A stretch of DNA of 64,000 bases from Nostoc sp. TCL240-02 (GTDB taxonomy: Bacteria > Cyanobacteriota > Cyanobacteriia > Cyanobacteriales > Nostocaceae): positions 6,381,001 through 6,445,000 of the forward strand of contig NZ_CP040094.1 in the NCBI RefSeq assembly GCF_013343235.1, in the 5' to 3' direction. Every line of letters begins with the position of its first letter. Position 1 is the stretch's first letter. The translations under genes were made by a program, and so were the position numbers. Positions 46,785 to 57,436 of the stretch are shown piece after piece. The notes beneath the pieces were generated by a model. That model had not been told where the DNA came from. It worked only from the letters and a program-made list of their open reading frames with translations, and searched no databases.

Positions 46785-47768
46785 TTACCTCTTCTGAGGC
46801 ACTAATACTGGTATTTTATGGGCATCAGCTACGGATTTGGCATGTTGACCAACAGTCACAACATTGAACTGACTGGATATAATTTCCAAACTTTTATTCA
46901 CTATTGCCAACTTCTTGTAGGTGGGGAGACTCATTCCAGGGAAGAATGATAACTCTGGCACATCTTCTTGACTTACAAAGTCTGTAGGATGGAATAACAA
47001 AGAAGGCTGGACACGTGTAAGTTTACACAGCCATAAAGCAATTCTGAGGTATAGTAACGCGGCTTCCGAAGAAAATGTACTGATATACATTATGTAACTG
47101 AAGTGAATTGGCACCTTGAAAATTGGCATTGTGGTGACAGGAATTTCAGTCAATTTATCCTTGCCCATCTTCCACTGGAAAGGTTTTAAAGGCTGCAAAC
47201 CGTCTTTTAAACCGCCAAACAAGGCTTCACGTTTCTTGCGTTCTTCCTTGCTTAGTTTACAAGTCATTAAATAATAGGCTCGTGCTAGAGGCCCCAAAAA
47301 TGTGGGAAAAGTTGAAGCATCATATTCGTATCCCCGTCTGGCTAAGACTTTCAATACCGCAGGCGAAAAACTGTATCCAGGCCCCCGAAAGCCGATAGGA
47401 TGTTGATGGGTAACGCGCTTGATATGTTGTTCGGCCAACGCCACTTCTTGTTCAATTTCATCTTCTGAATATAGGTGTAGCCAAGGATCGTGGTAGAATG
47501 AATGATTGCCTATTTCGTGACCAGCGTTAGCGATCGCTTGTAATGCCTTAGTGTTCTTTTCCAGGGCGGCATCCTGACCCACAATGAAGACTGTGATTGT
47601 CACATCCCACTGCTGAAAAATATCTAAGAAACGAGGGACTGCAATATCTAAGTAAGAGGGAAAAGTCTCCCAACCAGGAGCGCCCTGATTTTTTAGAAAA
47701 GACCAAACATTATCCAAGTCTAAAGAAAGACTGGCTATTGGTTTGTTTCCTCGTCGCTTCGTTTTCAT
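46785..47768 (-). CDS. Polysaccharide deacetylase family protein
   Basis: A 327-residue NodB-homology enzyme. The motif-1 Asp pair is in SLSLDLDNVW, the zinc site in HEIGNHSFYHDPWL (motif 2), and FRGPGYSFSP is motif 3. No signal peptide is visible, so it may act on cytoplasmic or lipid-linked sugars. The late region (LLFHPTDFV) gives motif 5. Substrate unknown. It is a single gene. Confidence 0.88.
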   Translation of the reverse strand: MKTKRRGNKPIASLSLDLDNVWSFLKNQGAPGWETFPSYLDIAVPRFLDIFQQWDVTITVFIVGQDAALEKNTKALQAIANAGHEIGNHSFYHDPWLHLYSEDEIEQEVALAEQHIKRVTHQHPIGFRGPGYSFSPAVLKVLARRGYEYDASTFPTFLGPLARAYYLMTCKLSKEERKKREALFGGLKDGLQPLKPFQWKMGKDKLTEIPVTTMPIFKVPIHFSYIMYISTFSSEAALLYLRIALWLCKLTRVQPSLLFHPTDFVSQEDVPELSFFPGMSLPTYKKLAIVNKSLEIISSQFNVVTVGQHAKSVADAHKIPVLVPQKR

Positions 47769-47990
47769 TATGAGTTTAAGTATTTGGATAATTTTAAGCG
47801 TAAATTAAGTTTTAGGAAAACAGATTGAATAACCTGCAACTTTATTCCTTAGAAATAGCTACAACGCGCTATTAGACATCGCACCAGCTACAGAGATTAT
47901 AAATTAGATTAGCAGATTTTCTAGATTATAATGCTCAATTTATATCATTAGTTTCAATAAAAAGCGATTATACAAAAAATTTTCAACATC

Positions 47991-48875
47991 CTAAATATTG
48001 ATTTGCTGCTTTTGAGTCAAACACATTGCAATTCCCTTTTCGTAGTAAGCTGCCTCATTAATAAAAATCGGCCAAACAGTAGATGCACCCTTATAAACAA
48101 TTGTTTTATTATCAAAATTTATAAACATTGGGTCTCCTGGGTTCAAAGCTTGGTAATCTTTGTCCTGAAGCTCTGGATGAATCATCGCAAAGATTTTACC
48201 ATCCTGTTGTTTTGGATAGTCCACAACTGATAAATGATCATAGAGAATCAATGTTTCATTAGTTGATGCAATTTTACCTTGATTGAACCGTTCTAGATAG
48301 TTGAGAACCGCATAAACAAGTTCTTCTGTTTGTTGGAACAACGTCGCTTTTAAGATACCTTGGGCAATAGGACCAACCTCGAATGCAAAGCCTAATTCGC
48401 ACAGGGAATTTACAAATTGATTTTCTGTAATTGATTTAAAAGAACAGCGATAAATCCTCACCAAAGGGCTAATCTGACTGAGATAAGCAGCCAATTGCAA
48501 GTTTAAGGGATGACTGTTTACCAAAATAATTGTCAGACCCATATTAGAAGTAGTGCTGTGCAAGTCTAAGATAAAATCTGCTTGTTTATTTCTGTTTGAT
48601 CCTAGAGTGTCATGAATTGATTTAGCTTGCAATTCTTCATAACTGTTAAGAGTTGGATCTTGTAAATCTTGCTGAAGAAAACAGCGATTTAAATCCTTCT
48701 CTAAATATCGCCTACCTGCGGCAAAAGCGTTAGGATTTGCTAGCAAAGTAACTGTCTCAAAACTTTGTCTAGTAATCAAGTCGGGAAATTGAGCAAATTT
48801 TTGGATTAAATAGGCCCCAGTAAACTCATTGCCATGAGTTCCACCAACAATTGCAACTCGATTAATCTGGTTCAC
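47991..48875 (-). CDS. Aspartoacylase (AstE/AspA family)
   Basis: A zinc-dependent N-acyl-aspartate deacylase. Zinc ligands are in VGGTHGNEFTG and later LHSTTSNMG; substrate residues are in NPNAFAAGRRYLEKDLNRCF. The GTG at 48875 gives NQINRVAIVGGTHGN as the usual beginning and has a GGAG ribosome site; a TTG 11 codons upstream is less likely. About 294 residues, normal for the cyanobacterial group. Confidence 0.9.
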   Translation of the reverse strand: MNQINRVAIVGGTHGNEFTGAYLIQKFAQFPDLITRQSFETVTLLANPNAFAAGRRYLEKDLNRCFLQQDLQDPTLNSYEELQAKSIHDTLGSNRNKQADFILDLHSTTSNMGLTIILVNSHPLNLQLAAYLSQISPLVRIYRCSFKSITENQFVNSLCELGFAFEVGPIAQGILKATLFQQTEELVYAVLNYLERFNQGKIASTNETLILYDHLSVVDYPKQQDGKIFAMIHPELQDKDYQALNPGDPMFINFDNKTIVYKGASTVWPIFINEAAYYEKGIAMCLTQKQQINI

Positions 48876-48908
48876 AATTACACCAACTCCAGACGTGCAG
48901 CCTCTCAA

Positions 48909-49074
48909 TCAAGAGGCAGGGGGAAGGGAGCAGGGAGCAGGGGAAGATGAGGGAGCAAAGATAAATATTTAGTAATTTTTACTACTAAAATAGCTCGAAA
49001 TACACTTCTTTGTTTCTCTCCCCTACCCCCTTGCTCCCCTGCTCCCCGCTCCCTTGCCTCTTTTTCAATGTACA
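48909..49074. repeat. Purine-rich inverted repeats between genes
   Basis: GGGAGCAGGGAGCAGGGG (about 48929-48946) has an inverted counterpart CCCCTGCTCCCCGCTCCC (about 49036-49053), both next to GAGGCA/TGCCTC. The flanking arms could form a long hairpin in transcripts. Such G-rich blocks recur in this window at 18950 and 28050. Confidence 0.5.
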
Positions 49075-50130
49075 TTATGAAGCATTCAGCATGCCGATGC
49101 GATCACGCCCAGATGGTTCATAAAGATAAGACATATCAGGCCCATCAGGAATAATCCCACCCGGATTGAGTGGGAATAGGTTCCCGTAGTAGTCCCGCTT
49201 CACACTCTCGACATCGCAGGTATCAGCTACACCAGGAAGCTGATATAAATCGCGTAAGTAAGCTCCCAAGTTGTGATAGTCTCGAATTCGCTGCCTATTA
49301 CACTTAAACAACCCGTAGTAGGCACTATCAAACCTAAACAACGTTGTGAATAAACGGACATCTGCAAGCGTGAGATTGTCTCCACACAAATATCGACTAG
49401 TTTGCAATGCAATATCAATCTCATCAAGAGTCGCAAACAGTTCATTACAAGCTTGATTGTATGCTTCTTGGGTTTGGGCAAAACCGCAGCGATACACACC
49501 GTTATTTACCGCGTGATAAATTTTCTCATTCCACCAGTCAATTTTCTCTTTGTGTGCTTCTGGGTAAAGATTCAGTGTGGGATTGTTGGCGAACTCGTTA
49601 AATTCCGAGTTCAACATGACGATAATCTCTGAACTCTCATTATTAACAATAGTTTTTGTTTGGTTGTCCCATAAAATTGGAACTGTTGAGCGTCCACTGT
49701 AACCAGGTTCTGCCAGTTGATAAAATTCAGCTAGTGTACGACAACCTTCTTCTTCGTCGTTGAATATCCAACCGCCTTCAATGGGAGAAGGAGAGACGAT
49801 ACATACTGATATTACCGCTTCGAGCTTTTTGAGCGATCGCACAACCAGGGTTCGATGCGCCCAAGGACAACCCAGCCCAACATAGAGTTTGTAGCGCCCT
49901 GCTGCTGGTGGGTGTGGATTTCCTTCTTCTGTGCCAATGAACTTGCGAAACTGACTATTAGGACGAATATATGCTCCCGACTGATTGCTAGGAGCAAGTT
50001 TTGACATCATTATCTGCCACATAGTCGTCCAGACGAACTTTCCCAGCCAAATGATTAACTTTGGAGGAAGTGTCTTACCCTTTTTCTTGGGAGGATTTTT
50101 TTCGTCATTCATTGGAGTTGAATTGCTCAT
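49075..50130 (-). CDS. Xi-class glutathione S-transferase (glutathionyl-hydroquinone reductase)
   Basis: A 351-residue protein with the thioredoxin-like catalytic CPWAHRTLVVRSL in GLGCPWAHR, the VPILWDNQTKTIVNNESSEI glutathione site, and a helical C-terminal domain with YLCGDNLTLADVRLFTTLFR. The family (YqjG/ECM4) reduces glutathionyl-quinones. The first 50 residues (MSNSTPMNDEKNPPKKKGKT...) are a basic extension. Single gene. Confidence 0.92.
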   Translation of the reverse strand: MSNSTPMNDEKNPPKKKGKTLPPKLIIWLGKFVWTTMWQIMMSKLAPSNQSGAYIRPNSQFRKFIGTEEGNPHPPAAGRYKLYVGLGCPWAHRTLVVRSLKKLEAVISVCIVSPSPIEGGWIFNDEEEGCRTLAEFYQLAEPGYSGRSTVPILWDNQTKTIVNNESSEIIVMLNSEFNEFANNPTLNLYPEAHKEKIDWWNEKIYHAVNNGVYRCGFAQTQEAYNQACNELFATLDEIDIALQTSRYLCGDNLTLADVRLFTTLFRFDSAYYGLFKCNRQRIRDYHNLGAYLRDLYQLPGVADTCDVESVKRDYYGNLFPLNPGGIIPDGPDMSYLYEPSGRDRIGMLNAS

Positions 50131-50441
50131 GGTGACAATCTTGCTTTAGGAGCGATTGACGTTATCAATATATATACTAAATACAACAATTCATTAATTC
50201 CTAAAGAATTCTCTGCGTACCTTTGCGTTTAAAATTTAGCCCTCAATTCGCCACGATTTTACGCAAAGCTCTAATCTTATCTATTTTACTACGCTAGCGC
50301 TGATTGCGAAAAATCCCTGAGTTTTAAGGAACCACAGAGGCGCAGAGTCCACAGAGAAATGAAGAAGAGAGAGGATTTTTGGATGTTTTGTAATTTGTAA
50401 GTTTTTTAAGTTAATTATGCCAAACTTGCTTGCGATCGCAG
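50131..50441. other. Intergenic region, no gene seen
   Basis: This 311-bp gap holds a common dispersed motif (AACCACAGAGGCGCAGAG, 50330-50347) and TTTGCGT-type short repeats but no ORF or RNA that I can support. Confidence 0.45.
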
Positions 50442-51362
50442 CTAAAAGTTTTCCCTAAGAAACGCATCAAATGTCAATCTATCGGGTAATGAAGTTTGTG
50501 CGCCTGATTTTGTCGTCGCTAAAGCACCTGCTGCTGCACCCCAAACAACTGCTTGATTTAAAGAAAGTCCTGTAAAAAGTGCTGCCGTTAAGCCACCATT
50601 AAAAGCATCACCAGCCGCTACTGTATCAACTGCATGAACTGCAAAGGCGGGGACAAAAAACTTTTCCTCAGCAGTGGCACAAAAAACACCTTTAGCACCA
50701 AGTTTAACGATCGCACATTTAACACCCCGTTGTAATAAAACTTCGGCTGCCTTTGCTGCTTGTTCTTGTCCATCCACAGGAAAACCCACTAACTGCGCGG
50801 CTTCAACTTCATTCGGTGTAATAATGTCCACTAATGGGTAAAGTTCATCTGGAAAATCAGATTGTGCTGGTGCAGGATCGAGAATTACCTTGATTTTATT
50901 TTTTTTCGCGGCTTTAGCGGCTGCAACCACAGCAGTAATCGGAATTTCTAATTGTAAAAGCAGTGCTGTCGCTTCTGGTAATAACTGGGACAATCGTTCT
51001 ACATCTTCTTGATTAACACGCCCATTTGCACCAGGAATTACAATAATTTGGTTTTCCCCAGCATCATTTACCGCGATAATGGCGACTCCAGAACTAACAG
51101 TTTCATCGACGAAAATATTGCCAATCTGCACACCAGATGATTGCAAATTGTTGATAAGTTCCACACCAAAATCGTCTGCACCGACACGCCCCAGCATTTG
51201 CGTAGGAATTCCCAGTTTTACTAATGCTACGGCTTGATTTGCTCCTTTACCTCCCGAAACTTTCAAAAATTCTTCTCCTAGCAACGTTTCCCCTGGGACT
51301 GGCAAGCGGGATGTTCTTGCCACCAAGTCTATATTTATGCTGCCGAAGACGATAATGCTCAT
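50442..51362 (-). CDS. rbsK: Ribokinase
   Basis: A 306-residue PfkB-family sugar kinase. Motifs: MSIIVFGSINIDLVAR, GGKGANQAVALVKLG (PfkB-1), and the C-terminal DTVAAGDAFNGGLTAAL with the catalytic aspartate. Most likely phosphorylates ribose. It lies 55 bp downstream of mntH on the same strand but the functions are unrelated. Confidence 0.93.
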   Translation of the reverse strand: MSIIVFGSINIDLVARTSRLPVPGETLLGEEFLKVSGGKGANQAVALVKLGIPTQMLGRVGADDFGVELINNLQSSGVQIGNIFVDETVSSGVAIIAVNDAGENQIIVIPGANGRVNQEDVERLSQLLPEATALLLQLEIPITAVVAAAKAAKKNKIKVILDPAPAQSDFPDELYPLVDIITPNEVEAAQLVGFPVDGQEQAAKAAEVLLQRGVKCAIVKLGAKGVFCATAEEKFFVPAFAVHAVDTVAAGDAFNGGLTAALFTGLSLNQAVVWGAAAGALATTKSGAQTSLPDRLTFDAFLRENF

Positions 51363-51417
51363 TTTTGCCGATCTTTAAAGTCATTTAGCTAATACTACAG
51401 CAAGCGATCGCTACGCT

Positions 51418-52722
51418 TCATCCCAAAACCATTTGTAATAGCAACCAAACATTTAACCCAACTATCACAATAGCAACTAACCAAGCCAAGGATTTTAACC
51501 ACAAGGGATTCACAAACTCACCCATCAAGCGGCGATTACTTGTAAACATCACTAATGGAATCACTGCAAACGGTAGCTGTAAGCTGAGGATAACTTGACT
51601 GAGAACTATCAGCCTGCTTGTACTATGTTCGCCAAAAATAATGATTGTAATTATCGCTGGAATGATGGCAAGCAAACGAGTTATTAAACGGCGTAACCAA
51701 GATGGAAAGCGAAATTGCAAAAAGCCTTCCATCACAATTTGTCCCGCCAGGGTTGCAGTTAGCGTTGAACTTTGCCCAGAAGCAAGTAAGGCTATGCCAA
51801 AAATAGCACTAGCAAAACTAACTCCTAACAATGGGGAAAGTAATTTATAAGCATCTTGAATTTCTGCCACATTCTGATTACCAGAAAAATGAAATGTTGC
51901 GGCAGAGACAATTAAAATTGCTGAGTTGATAAATAGTGCTAAGGATAAAGCAAAAGTAGAATCGATTGTGCCAAACTTAATTGCTTCCCATCTTTTCTCA
52001 GTATTAAGCTGCCAATTACGGGTTTGCACAATTGAGGAGTGTAAATATAAGTTGTGAGGCATCACTGTTGCCCCTAAAATCCCGATAGCAATATAGAGCA
52101 TTTCTGGATTCTGTAAAATCTCTTTATTAGGTAGATATCCCAATAAAATTCCCCCCATATCAGGGCGAGAAAATAGAATTTCGGCTGTAAAACAGATACC
52201 TACCGTTGCTACCAGCATTATTACCAAAGCTTCTGTATAGCGAAAGCCTTTATTTTGCAAGAATAACAATACCAAAACATCCACTGCTGTGATACAAACA
52301 CCCCATACTAAGGGAATACCGAATAAAAGTTGCAGTGCGATCGCACTTCCTAGTAGTTCTGCTAAATCACAAGCTGCGATCGCAATTTCACACAGTATCC
52401 ACAAAAAAAAGCTTACCTTTGGACTGAAATAGTCTCGACAAGCCTGTGCCAAATCTCGCCCCGTAGCAACTCCCAAACGTACACATAATGATTGGAGTAA
52501 TACCGCCATCAGGTTCGACAGCAAAATCACTGTTAACAGAGTGTAGCCAAACTTTGACCCCCCAGCGATGTCTGTTGCCCAATTTCCAGGATCAATGTAT
52601 CCGACTGAAACCAGATACCCCGGCCCTGTGTAAGCCATCATCTTGTGCCAAAAGCTGCTGTTAGGAACTCCAATACTACGGTGAACCTCTGGTAAGCTAG
52701 GTTTATTTTCTGGGGGAGTCAT
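51418..52722 (-). CDS. mntH: Nramp divalent metal transporter MntH
   Basis: A 434-residue proton-coupled Mn/Fe importer with 11 helices. The TM1 metal motif DPGNWATDIAGG and the TM6 motif VMPHNLYLHSS are both present. Start MTPPENKPSLPEVHRSIGVP is typical. It may be transcribed with rbsK. No riboswitch or Fur-like box was recognised upstream. Confidence 0.95.
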   Translation of the reverse strand: MTPPENKPSLPEVHRSIGVPNSSFWHKMMAYTGPGYLVSVGYIDPGNWATDIAGGSKFGYTLLTVILLSNLMAVLLQSLCVRLGVATGRDLAQACRDYFSPKVSFFLWILCEIAIAACDLAELLGSAIALQLLFGIPLVWGVCITAVDVLVLLFLQNKGFRYTEALVIMLVATVGICFTAEILFSRPDMGGILLGYLPNKEILQNPEMLYIAIGILGATVMPHNLYLHSSIVQTRNWQLNTEKRWEAIKFGTIDSTFALSLALFINSAILIVSAATFHFSGNQNVAEIQDAYKLLSPLLGVSFASAIFGIALLASGQSSTLTATLAGQIVMEGFLQFRFPSWLRRLITRLLAIIPAIITIIIFGEHSTSRLIVLSQVILSLQLPFAVIPLVMFTSNRRLMGEFVNPLWLKSLAWLVAIVIVGLNVWLLLQMVLG

Positions 52723-52927
52723 TTACTTTGTCGTTAAATATTCTCATATTCTTTTCATAATCTCATGAAATATAGAATAAATATCAACCTTTAGGTGAGT
52801 ATAGATCAATACATTTTGGTTATAGCCATTCCATGCGATCCTGCGCCTTATTTATTCATATAGGGGCAATACTCTGCGGGTAATCCGTTGAAGAACTCGT
52901 AGAGTATGCTCCGCGTCTACATAAATT

Positions 52928-52949
52928 GCCTCTATAGGCTTATAGAGGC
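52928..52949 (-). terminator. Hairpin downstream of the SulP gene
   Basis: Stem GCCTCTATA/TATAGAGGC with a 4-base loop, 24 bp after the SulP stop and followed on that strand by AATTTAT. The T-run is weak. Confidence 0.5.
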
Positions 52950-52973
52950 ATCTTCAAACACAAATAAACGGTA

Positions 52974-54662
52974 TCAGTCATTTAATTCCATCAATTCTTT
53001 TGTTTTCAAAGCAGCAGCTACAGGCTGAGAACATTCTCGAATTTGAGGAGAGATAGAGCAAATGGCATCTGTCGTTGTTTCAAAACAATTTGATAATCCA
53101 ATTGTTTCTAACAATCCTGTGCGTTCTAATAGTTGTTTGACTTCGGGTTGTAAACCTGTAAGAATTAAGCGGCAATTGTGCCGTTCTAAATCGTGGTAGA
53201 TATCCTCTAACGCTACTAACCCAGTTGTGTCCATATTTGGCACAAAGCGTAACCGAAGAATTAAATACTTCACTTCTGGTTCATCGCGGAGGAAGGTAGC
53301 AAACCGTTCAGCAGCACCAAAAAATACAGGGCCATCTACCCGATAAACGGCAATTTCCTTGCCTAATTCTAAAGGAGTACCAGGGGGAAATACTTCGGTT
53401 TCAGGTATTTTAACTAGGCTTAAATCGCTCATCCGTTTGATAAACAATGCTCCAGCTGCAATCAATCCTACTTCTACAGCGAGAACTAAATCAAACAAGA
53501 TTGTTACTAGCCAGGTGAGAATCATTACTGCAAAATCTGAGTAGGTAGCACGCATTAATAAACCAATGGCTTCCCACTCAATCATCCGCAGGCTAACCAC
53601 CATCAGAATGCCAGCGAGTGCTGCTAAAGGAATCTGTGCTGCTAAGGGTGCTAAGGTTAAAACGATAATGCCTAAAGCAACGCCGTGAATTACCCCAGAT
53701 AATCGAGTTTTCCCTCCAGAACGGACATTGACAGCAGTCCGAGCGATCGCACCTGTTGCTGGGATGCCGCCAAAAAATGGGATAATGATATTTGCTAATC
53801 CTTGACCAATTAATTCGCGATCGCTATTGTGTTTTTCGCTCACTGTCATCCCATCAGCCACAACCGCCGACAGTAACGATTCAATACTTCCCAGTGCCGC
53901 CAAAGCCAAAGCCGGATTAATCAGTTCTCGAATTACACTAAAATCATTCCAGTGGGGAATACCTTGAGGCATCGGTAAAGATTGCGGAATGCTGCCAATG
54001 GTGGGTACATCCAGATGGAAATAAGTTGCTATCCCTGTTGCTAACACCAACCCCACTAAAGAACCCGGTATTGTCGTATTAATCTTGGGCCATAAAATAT
54101 TGGCTGCCATCACCACCATTGCCAACCCAACAGCATCCCAATTTAGAGCTTCTACATGAATTAAACTTTGCCAAAGTCCCGGTAAAAAGTGTTCGCTACG
54201 TGGTAGTTGTAAACCAAAAAAATTATTTAATTGACCACAAAATATAATTACGGCAATACCATTGGTAAAGCCTGCCGTCACTGGATAGGGAATAAACTTC
54301 ACTAGCTGTCCCAGTTTAGCAACTCCCAAGGCAATCTGGATAATTCCAGCCATCACCCCAGCAATCCAAACTTTCTCAAGGCCATACTTGGCGACAATTC
54401 CTACCAAAACTACAGCCATTGCCCCTGTCGGCCCTGTAATTTGTACTGGCGAACCGCCAAAAATTGCCGCAACAATTCCCGCCACAATAGCGGTATATAG
54501 TCCCGCCTTTGGTTCCACACCACTTGCTACCGCAAAAGCTAAAGCCAAAGGCAATGCTACCACTGCTGCTGTTAATCCTCCCGTTAAATCGCCACGCAGT
54601 CCACCAAACCAGCGATTCAGACGCAAAAACTGTGGTTCTTCGACGTTATCGGAGATTGCCAT
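52974..54662 (-). CDS. SulP family anion transporter with STAS domain
   Basis: A 562-residue transporter. N-terminal membrane part: LRGDLTGGLTAAVVALPLAL, GSPVQITGPTGAMAVV, GQGLANIIIPFFGGIPATGA; C-terminal STAS domain with VKYLILRLRFVPNMDTTGLV. SulP members carry sulfate, bicarbonate or other anions; sequence differs enough from BicA that I do not name the substrate. I start at the ATG at 54662 rather than a TTG four codons upstream. Confidence 0.9.
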   Translation of the reverse strand: MAISDNVEEPQFLRLNRWFGGLRGDLTGGLTAAVVALPLALAFAVASGVEPKAGLYTAIVAGIVAAIFGGSPVQITGPTGAMAVVLVGIVAKYGLEKVWIAGVMAGIIQIALGVAKLGQLVKFIPYPVTAGFTNGIAVIIFCGQLNNFFGLQLPRSEHFLPGLWQSLIHVEALNWDAVGLAMVVMAANILWPKINTTIPGSLVGLVLATGIATYFHLDVPTIGSIPQSLPMPQGIPHWNDFSVIRELINPALALAALGSIESLLSAVVADGMTVSEKHNSDRELIGQGLANIIIPFFGGIPATGAIARTAVNVRSGGKTRLSGVIHGVALGIIVLTLAPLAAQIPLAALAGILMVVSLRMIEWEAIGLLMRATYSDFAVMILTWLVTILFDLVLAVEVGLIAAGALFIKRMSDLSLVKIPETEVFPPGTPLELGKEIAVYRVDGPVFFGAAERFATFLRDEPEVKYLILRLRFVPNMDTTGLVALEDIYHDLERHNCRLILTGLQPEVKQLLERTGLLETIGLSNCFETTTDAICSISPQIRECSQPVAAALKTKELMELND

Positions 54663-54790
54663 ATTTAGTTTCAACTCTTATACACAATTTGTTGATGCAC
54701 ACTATGATATGCGGGCAATTAAACATATACCAGGTGCTTCAAATAGTTTATTTTTGAAAATTCCTTAGTACAGTTTCGAGTAAAAGCTTG

Positions 54791-54870
54791 CATTAACAAT
54801 GCAAGCCGACACATTAACAATGTAAGCTGACGCATTAACAATGCAAAGCGACGCATTAACAATGCAGACG
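54791..54870 (+). repeat. Four tandem 21-bp repeats
   Basis: Units CATTAACAATGCAAGCCGACA, with small changes, start at 54791, 54812, 54833 and 54854 (last one partial). They lie in the divergent region between the SulP gene and the ABC exporter gene, where they could bind a regulator. The rest of the gap (54675-55127) shows no gene. Confidence 0.8.
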
Positions 54871-55127
54871 ATTACTAAATTTAGTTTGCCATAAATTAAT
54901 AAAATGCTGTATTTAAGTTGTGAGGTGTATCCTTGAAGAATGTACGTGTTTTGATTTTAGATGAAGGTACCTTGACAATAGATAAGATTTCGCTCTATTC
55001 TATTCCTTCATAAATTACTGATTTAAGTTCCTCATCAGTCTGTCTAAAATTAAGTCTTTCATCTTCAGACTCAAGACTCAGAACAAAGTTTTGTGGTAAT
55101 ATCAACTGCACAAAACTGCAAAAAGCC

Positions 55128-56936
55128 GTGGCTACTGAATTAAAATCTCATCAAGCTTCAAGAAGGCGTAAACGTTCAACCTATCCTCTCCAGCGTTTGC
55201 TTGAGTATGGACATCAGTATCGTAAACAAATTTGGCTAGCAACTACTTATTCTATCCTCAATAAATTTTTTGACTTAGCACCACCAGGTTTAATTGGGGT
55301 GGCAGTGGATGTAGTCGTCAAGCAGCAAGATTCTATAATTGCCCAGTTAGGGGTACGCGATGTCTTTCAACAATTTTTGATTATTTCCTTCCTCACTGTC
55401 ATCATTTGGATACTAGAATCTGTTTTTGAATACGCCTACGCTCGACTTTGGCGAAATTTGGCTCAAAATATTCAGCATGACTTGCGTTTGGATGCCTACA
55501 AACATTTGCAAGAGTTGGAATTAGCTTATTTTGAAGAACGCAGTACTGGCGGTTTAATGTCTGTCCTCAGTGATGATATTAACCAATTAGAGCGGTTTTT
55601 GGATGGAGGAGCCAATGATATTATCCAAGTTTCTGCAACTGTTTTAATTATTGGCGCAGCTTTCTTTATCTTGGCTCCTAGTGTAGCGTGGATGGCTTTA
55701 TCACCAATGCCATTTATCCTTTGGGGTTCCTTTGCTTACCAACGACTGCTTGCACCTCGCTATGCTGAAGTGCGGGAAAAGGTAGGTTTCCTAAATTCGC
55801 GTTTATCAAACAATATTAGTGGAATAACTACTATTAAAAGTTTCACTGCTGAAACTTATGAAGCCTCTCGTTTGGAATTAGATAGTGAAGCTTATCGTCG
55901 TAGTAATGCCAAGGCAATTACTCTTTCTGCTGCTTTTGTACCGTTAATTCGGATGCTGATCTTGGTAGGTTTTACGGCATTACTTTTATATGGCGGGATG
56001 GCAGCAGTTTCGGGAAAAATGTCTGTAGGTACTTACAGCGTATTAGTATTTTTAATCCAGCGCTTGCTGTGGCCTTTAACAAGATTAGGCGAAACATTTG
56101 ACCAATATCAACGGGCAATGGCTTCTACTAATCGAGTCATGAATTTGTTAGATACTCCTATCGCCATTCATACAGGTGATGTGGCGTTACCTGTGAATGA
56201 AGTGCGCGGTGAAGTGCAATTTAAAAATGTTTATTTTGCTTATAAAGATAGATTTCCAGTAATTAAAAATCTGTCTTTGGATATTCCGGCGGGGAAAACC
56301 ATTGCAATTGTCGGTTCAACGGGTTCTGGTAAAAGCACTTTAGTTAAACTTTTGTTGCGGTTATATGAAGTGCAAACTGGAAACATTACTCTTGATGGTG
56401 TTGATTTGCAAAGTTTGAATTTGCAAGATTTACGCCGTTGTATTGGTTTGGTGAGTCAAGATGTCTTTTTATTTCATGGCACTGTAGCAGAGAATATTGC
56501 TTATGGTAGCTTTGAGACTACAAAAGAAGAAATTATCACGGCGGCGAAGATAGCCGAGGCGCACGAATTTATTATTAACTTGCCCGAAGGTTATGAGACA
56601 ATTGTGGGGGAAAGAGGACAAAAGTTATCTGGTGGACAAAGACAACGGATTGCGATCGCCCGTGCAGTCTTAAAGAATCCCCCCATTCTGATTTTAGATG
56701 AAGCTACCTCAGCAGTAGATAATGAGACAGAAGCAGCAATCCAGCGATCGCTAGAACGGATTACAGTAGATAGAACTACAATTGCGATCGCTCATCGTCT
56801 TTCCACCATCCGCAATGCCGATTGCATTTATGTCATGGAACATGGGAAATTAGTAGAGTCGGGAACCCACGAGCAATTGCTAGAAAAAGATGGGATTTAT
56901 TCTAGTCTCTGGCGCGTACAGTCAGGCTTAAGGTAA
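55128..56936 (+). CDS. ABC exporter, fused permease-ATPase (MsbA/lipid-exporter type)
   Basis: A 602-residue half-transporter: six-helix type I exporter domain (about 35-330) and nucleotide-binding domain with Walker [10 protein letters not shown], signature LSGGQRQR, Walker [12 protein letters not shown] and the H-loop [10 protein letters not shown]. Works as a dimer to export lipids or peptides. The start is GTG (55128). The small CcmS-like gene follows after 45 bp on the same strand. Confidence 0.93.
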   Translation: MATELKSHQASRRRKRSTYPLQRLLEYGHQYRKQIWLATTYSILNKFFDLAPPGLIGVAVDVVVKQQDSIIAQLGVRDVFQQFLIISFLTVIIWILESVFEYAYARLWRNLAQNIQHDLRLDAYKHLQELELAYFEERSTGGLMSVLSDDINQLERFLDGGANDIIQVSATVLIIGAAFFILAPSVAWMALSPMPFILWGSFAYQRLLAPRYAEVREKVGFLNSRLSNNISGITTIKSFTAETYEASRLELDSEAYRRSNAKAITLSAAFVPLIRMLILVGFTALLLYGGMAAVSGKMSVGTYSVLVFLIQRLLWPLTRLGETFDQYQRAMASTNRVMNLLDTPIAIHTGDVALPVNEVRGEVQFKNVYFAYKDRFPVIKNLSLDIPAGKTIAIVGSTGSGKSTLVKLLLRLYEVQTGNITLDGVDLQSLNLQDLRRCIGLVSQDVFLFHGTVAENIAYGSFETTKEEIITAAKIAEAHEFIINLPEGYETIVGERGQKLSGGQRQRIAIARAVLKNPPILILDEATSAVDNETEAAIQRSLERITVDRTTIAIAHRLSTIRNADCIYVMEHGKLVESGTHEQLLEKDGIYSSLWRVQSGLR

Positions 56937-56981
56937 CTTTCGCGCCTTGTTTGTGTGTCAATTACGAATTACAAATTATTT

Positions 56982-57410
56982 ATGTTTTTTGGTAATAGTC
57001 AACCAGAATCAAGTGATAGTAAGTGGCGTGGCCAGTTGGATAAATTTGTGAAAGCAAATCAGCAAGAGTTGGCAGCGCTGTTTTGGGGATTGTGGCTAGC
57101 AAATGGTGACAGTAAAGGTACTGTTGGTATTGATTTGCAACCAACGCCGCATTTTGTTTATTGTCCGAAAGAACAGATAGAGAATTTAAATATTAAGGTT
57201 GAGAATCGGCTTCAGGAAATTTTGGGAATTGTCGAGAATCATAAGCCGGAAGTGGAAGTTGTGATGATTGGGATTGGGAAGGGGGAAATTAAGTTAATTC
57301 AGTTTGCACCGGAACCAGCACCACCGATTTGTTTTGAGCAATCTGGGAAGGATGTGGATGGGTTATTGGATGTGCTGGAAGAGAGGATGAGGGAGGAGAT
57401 TGTTTTTTAA
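56982..57410 (+). CDS. ccmS: CcmS-like beta-carboxysome assembly chaperone
   Basis: A 142-residue soluble protein starting MFFGNSQPESSDSKWRGQLD; the nine codons upstream are repeat-like (TTACGAATTACAAATTA), so I prefer this ATG. It has ELAALFWGLWLANGD, GIDLQPTPHFVYCP, LQEILGIVENHKPEVEVVMI and KLIQFAPEPAPPICFEQ, as I recall for the cyanobacterial family annotated CcmS. CcmS helps beta-carboxysome assembly through CcmK1. The carboxysome shell genes at the window end are 6 kb away. Family call from memory only. Confidence 0.65.
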   Translation: MFFGNSQPESSDSKWRGQLDKFVKANQQELAALFWGLWLANGDSKGTVGIDLQPTPHFVYCPKEQIENLNIKVENRLQEILGIVENHKPEVEVVMIGIGKGEIKLIQFAPEPAPPICFEQSGKDVDGLLDVLEERMREEIVF

Positions 57411-57436
57411 CGCAGAGGGACGCTAAGTTTTCCGTC

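Noticed and set aside
52974..54662. BicA bicarbonate transporter identity for the SulP gene
   Set aside because: Despite carboxysome genes in the window, the N-terminal and loop sequences differ from the BicA sequences I remember, and the neighbourhood gives no support.
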